A stretch of 27,590 bases of DNA, taken from the NCBI GenBank assembly GCA_964550465.1, contig CAZJZH010000007.1, positions 1-27,590 of the forward strand. The letters run 5' to 3'. The notes below the pieces were generated by a model. It was not told the origin of the DNA and searched no databases. It was given only the letters and a program-made list of their open reading frames with translations. The DNA is from CAZJZH01 sp964550465 (lineage in GTDB: Bacteria; Patescibacteriota; Patescibacteriia; JACRDY01). Positions 27,590-27,590 of this stretch are shown here, piece by piece; positions within the stretch are counted from its first letter, which is position 1; every line of letters begins with the position of its first letter. The position numbers were made by a program, and so were the translations under genes.

Positions 27590-27590
27590 C

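Overview
The window reads as ordinary chromosome from a small-genome bacterium, most likely a member of the Candidate Phyla Radiation (Patescibacteria). Support for that placement is indirect. There is a nucleotidyltransferase-fold protein with the N-terminal 'LAYFDIFQYPLT' block, a PRC-barrel protein, several tiny membrane proteins, very tight gene packing, and many starts with no Shine-Dalgarno sequence. TGA behaves as a normal stop, so the UGA-recoding lineages are excluded. The phylum-level placement is inference; no 16S rRNA is present.

Layout, left to right. Positions 1-1415: the 3' part of tmRNA, then infC-rpmI-rplT (translation initiation factor 3, ribosomal proteins L35 and L20) ending at a strong bidirectional terminator. 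1425-2640: a coiled-coil protein on the minus strand and tRNA-Asp on the plus strand with a near-consensus promoter. 2689-5167: a two-gene minus-strand unit of a membrane-dipeptidase-like (M19) amidohydrolase followed by a circularly-permuted ATP-grasp ligase-like protein. 5251-6258: a divergent zinc alcohol/polyol dehydrogenase. 6305-10303 (minus): a five-gene run of a four-helix membrane protein with a histone-H1-like lysine tail, a DUF4870-like membrane protein, pyruvate kinase, a DsbA-like thiol oxidoreductase and Lgt. 10380-12405 (minus): groES-groEL under a CIRCE element. 12511-12663: an uncatalogued 50-residue membrane peptide with its own promoter, strong ribosome binding site and terminator. 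12748-18722 (minus): one six-gene operon, nusA - yidC - PRC-barrel - nucleotidyltransferase - O-antigen-ligase-like - MFS transporter. 18917-22729: a small membrane protein (plus strand), then yraN, two small membrane proteins, a SAM methyltransferase, pyrC (dihydroorotase) and a PH-like membrane protein, all minus. 22787-23144: tRNA-Val(UAC) surrounded by fragments of tRNA sequence, hairpins and short heptamer repeats. 23231-27590 (minus): an envelope-facing block with a secreted M23 peptidase of 689 residues, a membrane-anchored cysteine-containing protein, and three small membrane or anchored proteins, the last cut by the window edge.

The genes fit together as core translation and transcription, protein folding and secretion (GroESL, YidC, DsbA, Lgt), minimal metabolism (Pyk, PyrC, dehydrogenase) and an envelope programme. 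I do not see a phage, CRISPR array or defence island. The least explained signals are: heptanucleotide tandem repeats in three intergenic regions; a group of genes whose -10 boxes sit so close to the ATG that they must be leaderless; the ATP-grasp/M19 pair; and a long stretch open in two frames that encodes lysine-rich protein in both.
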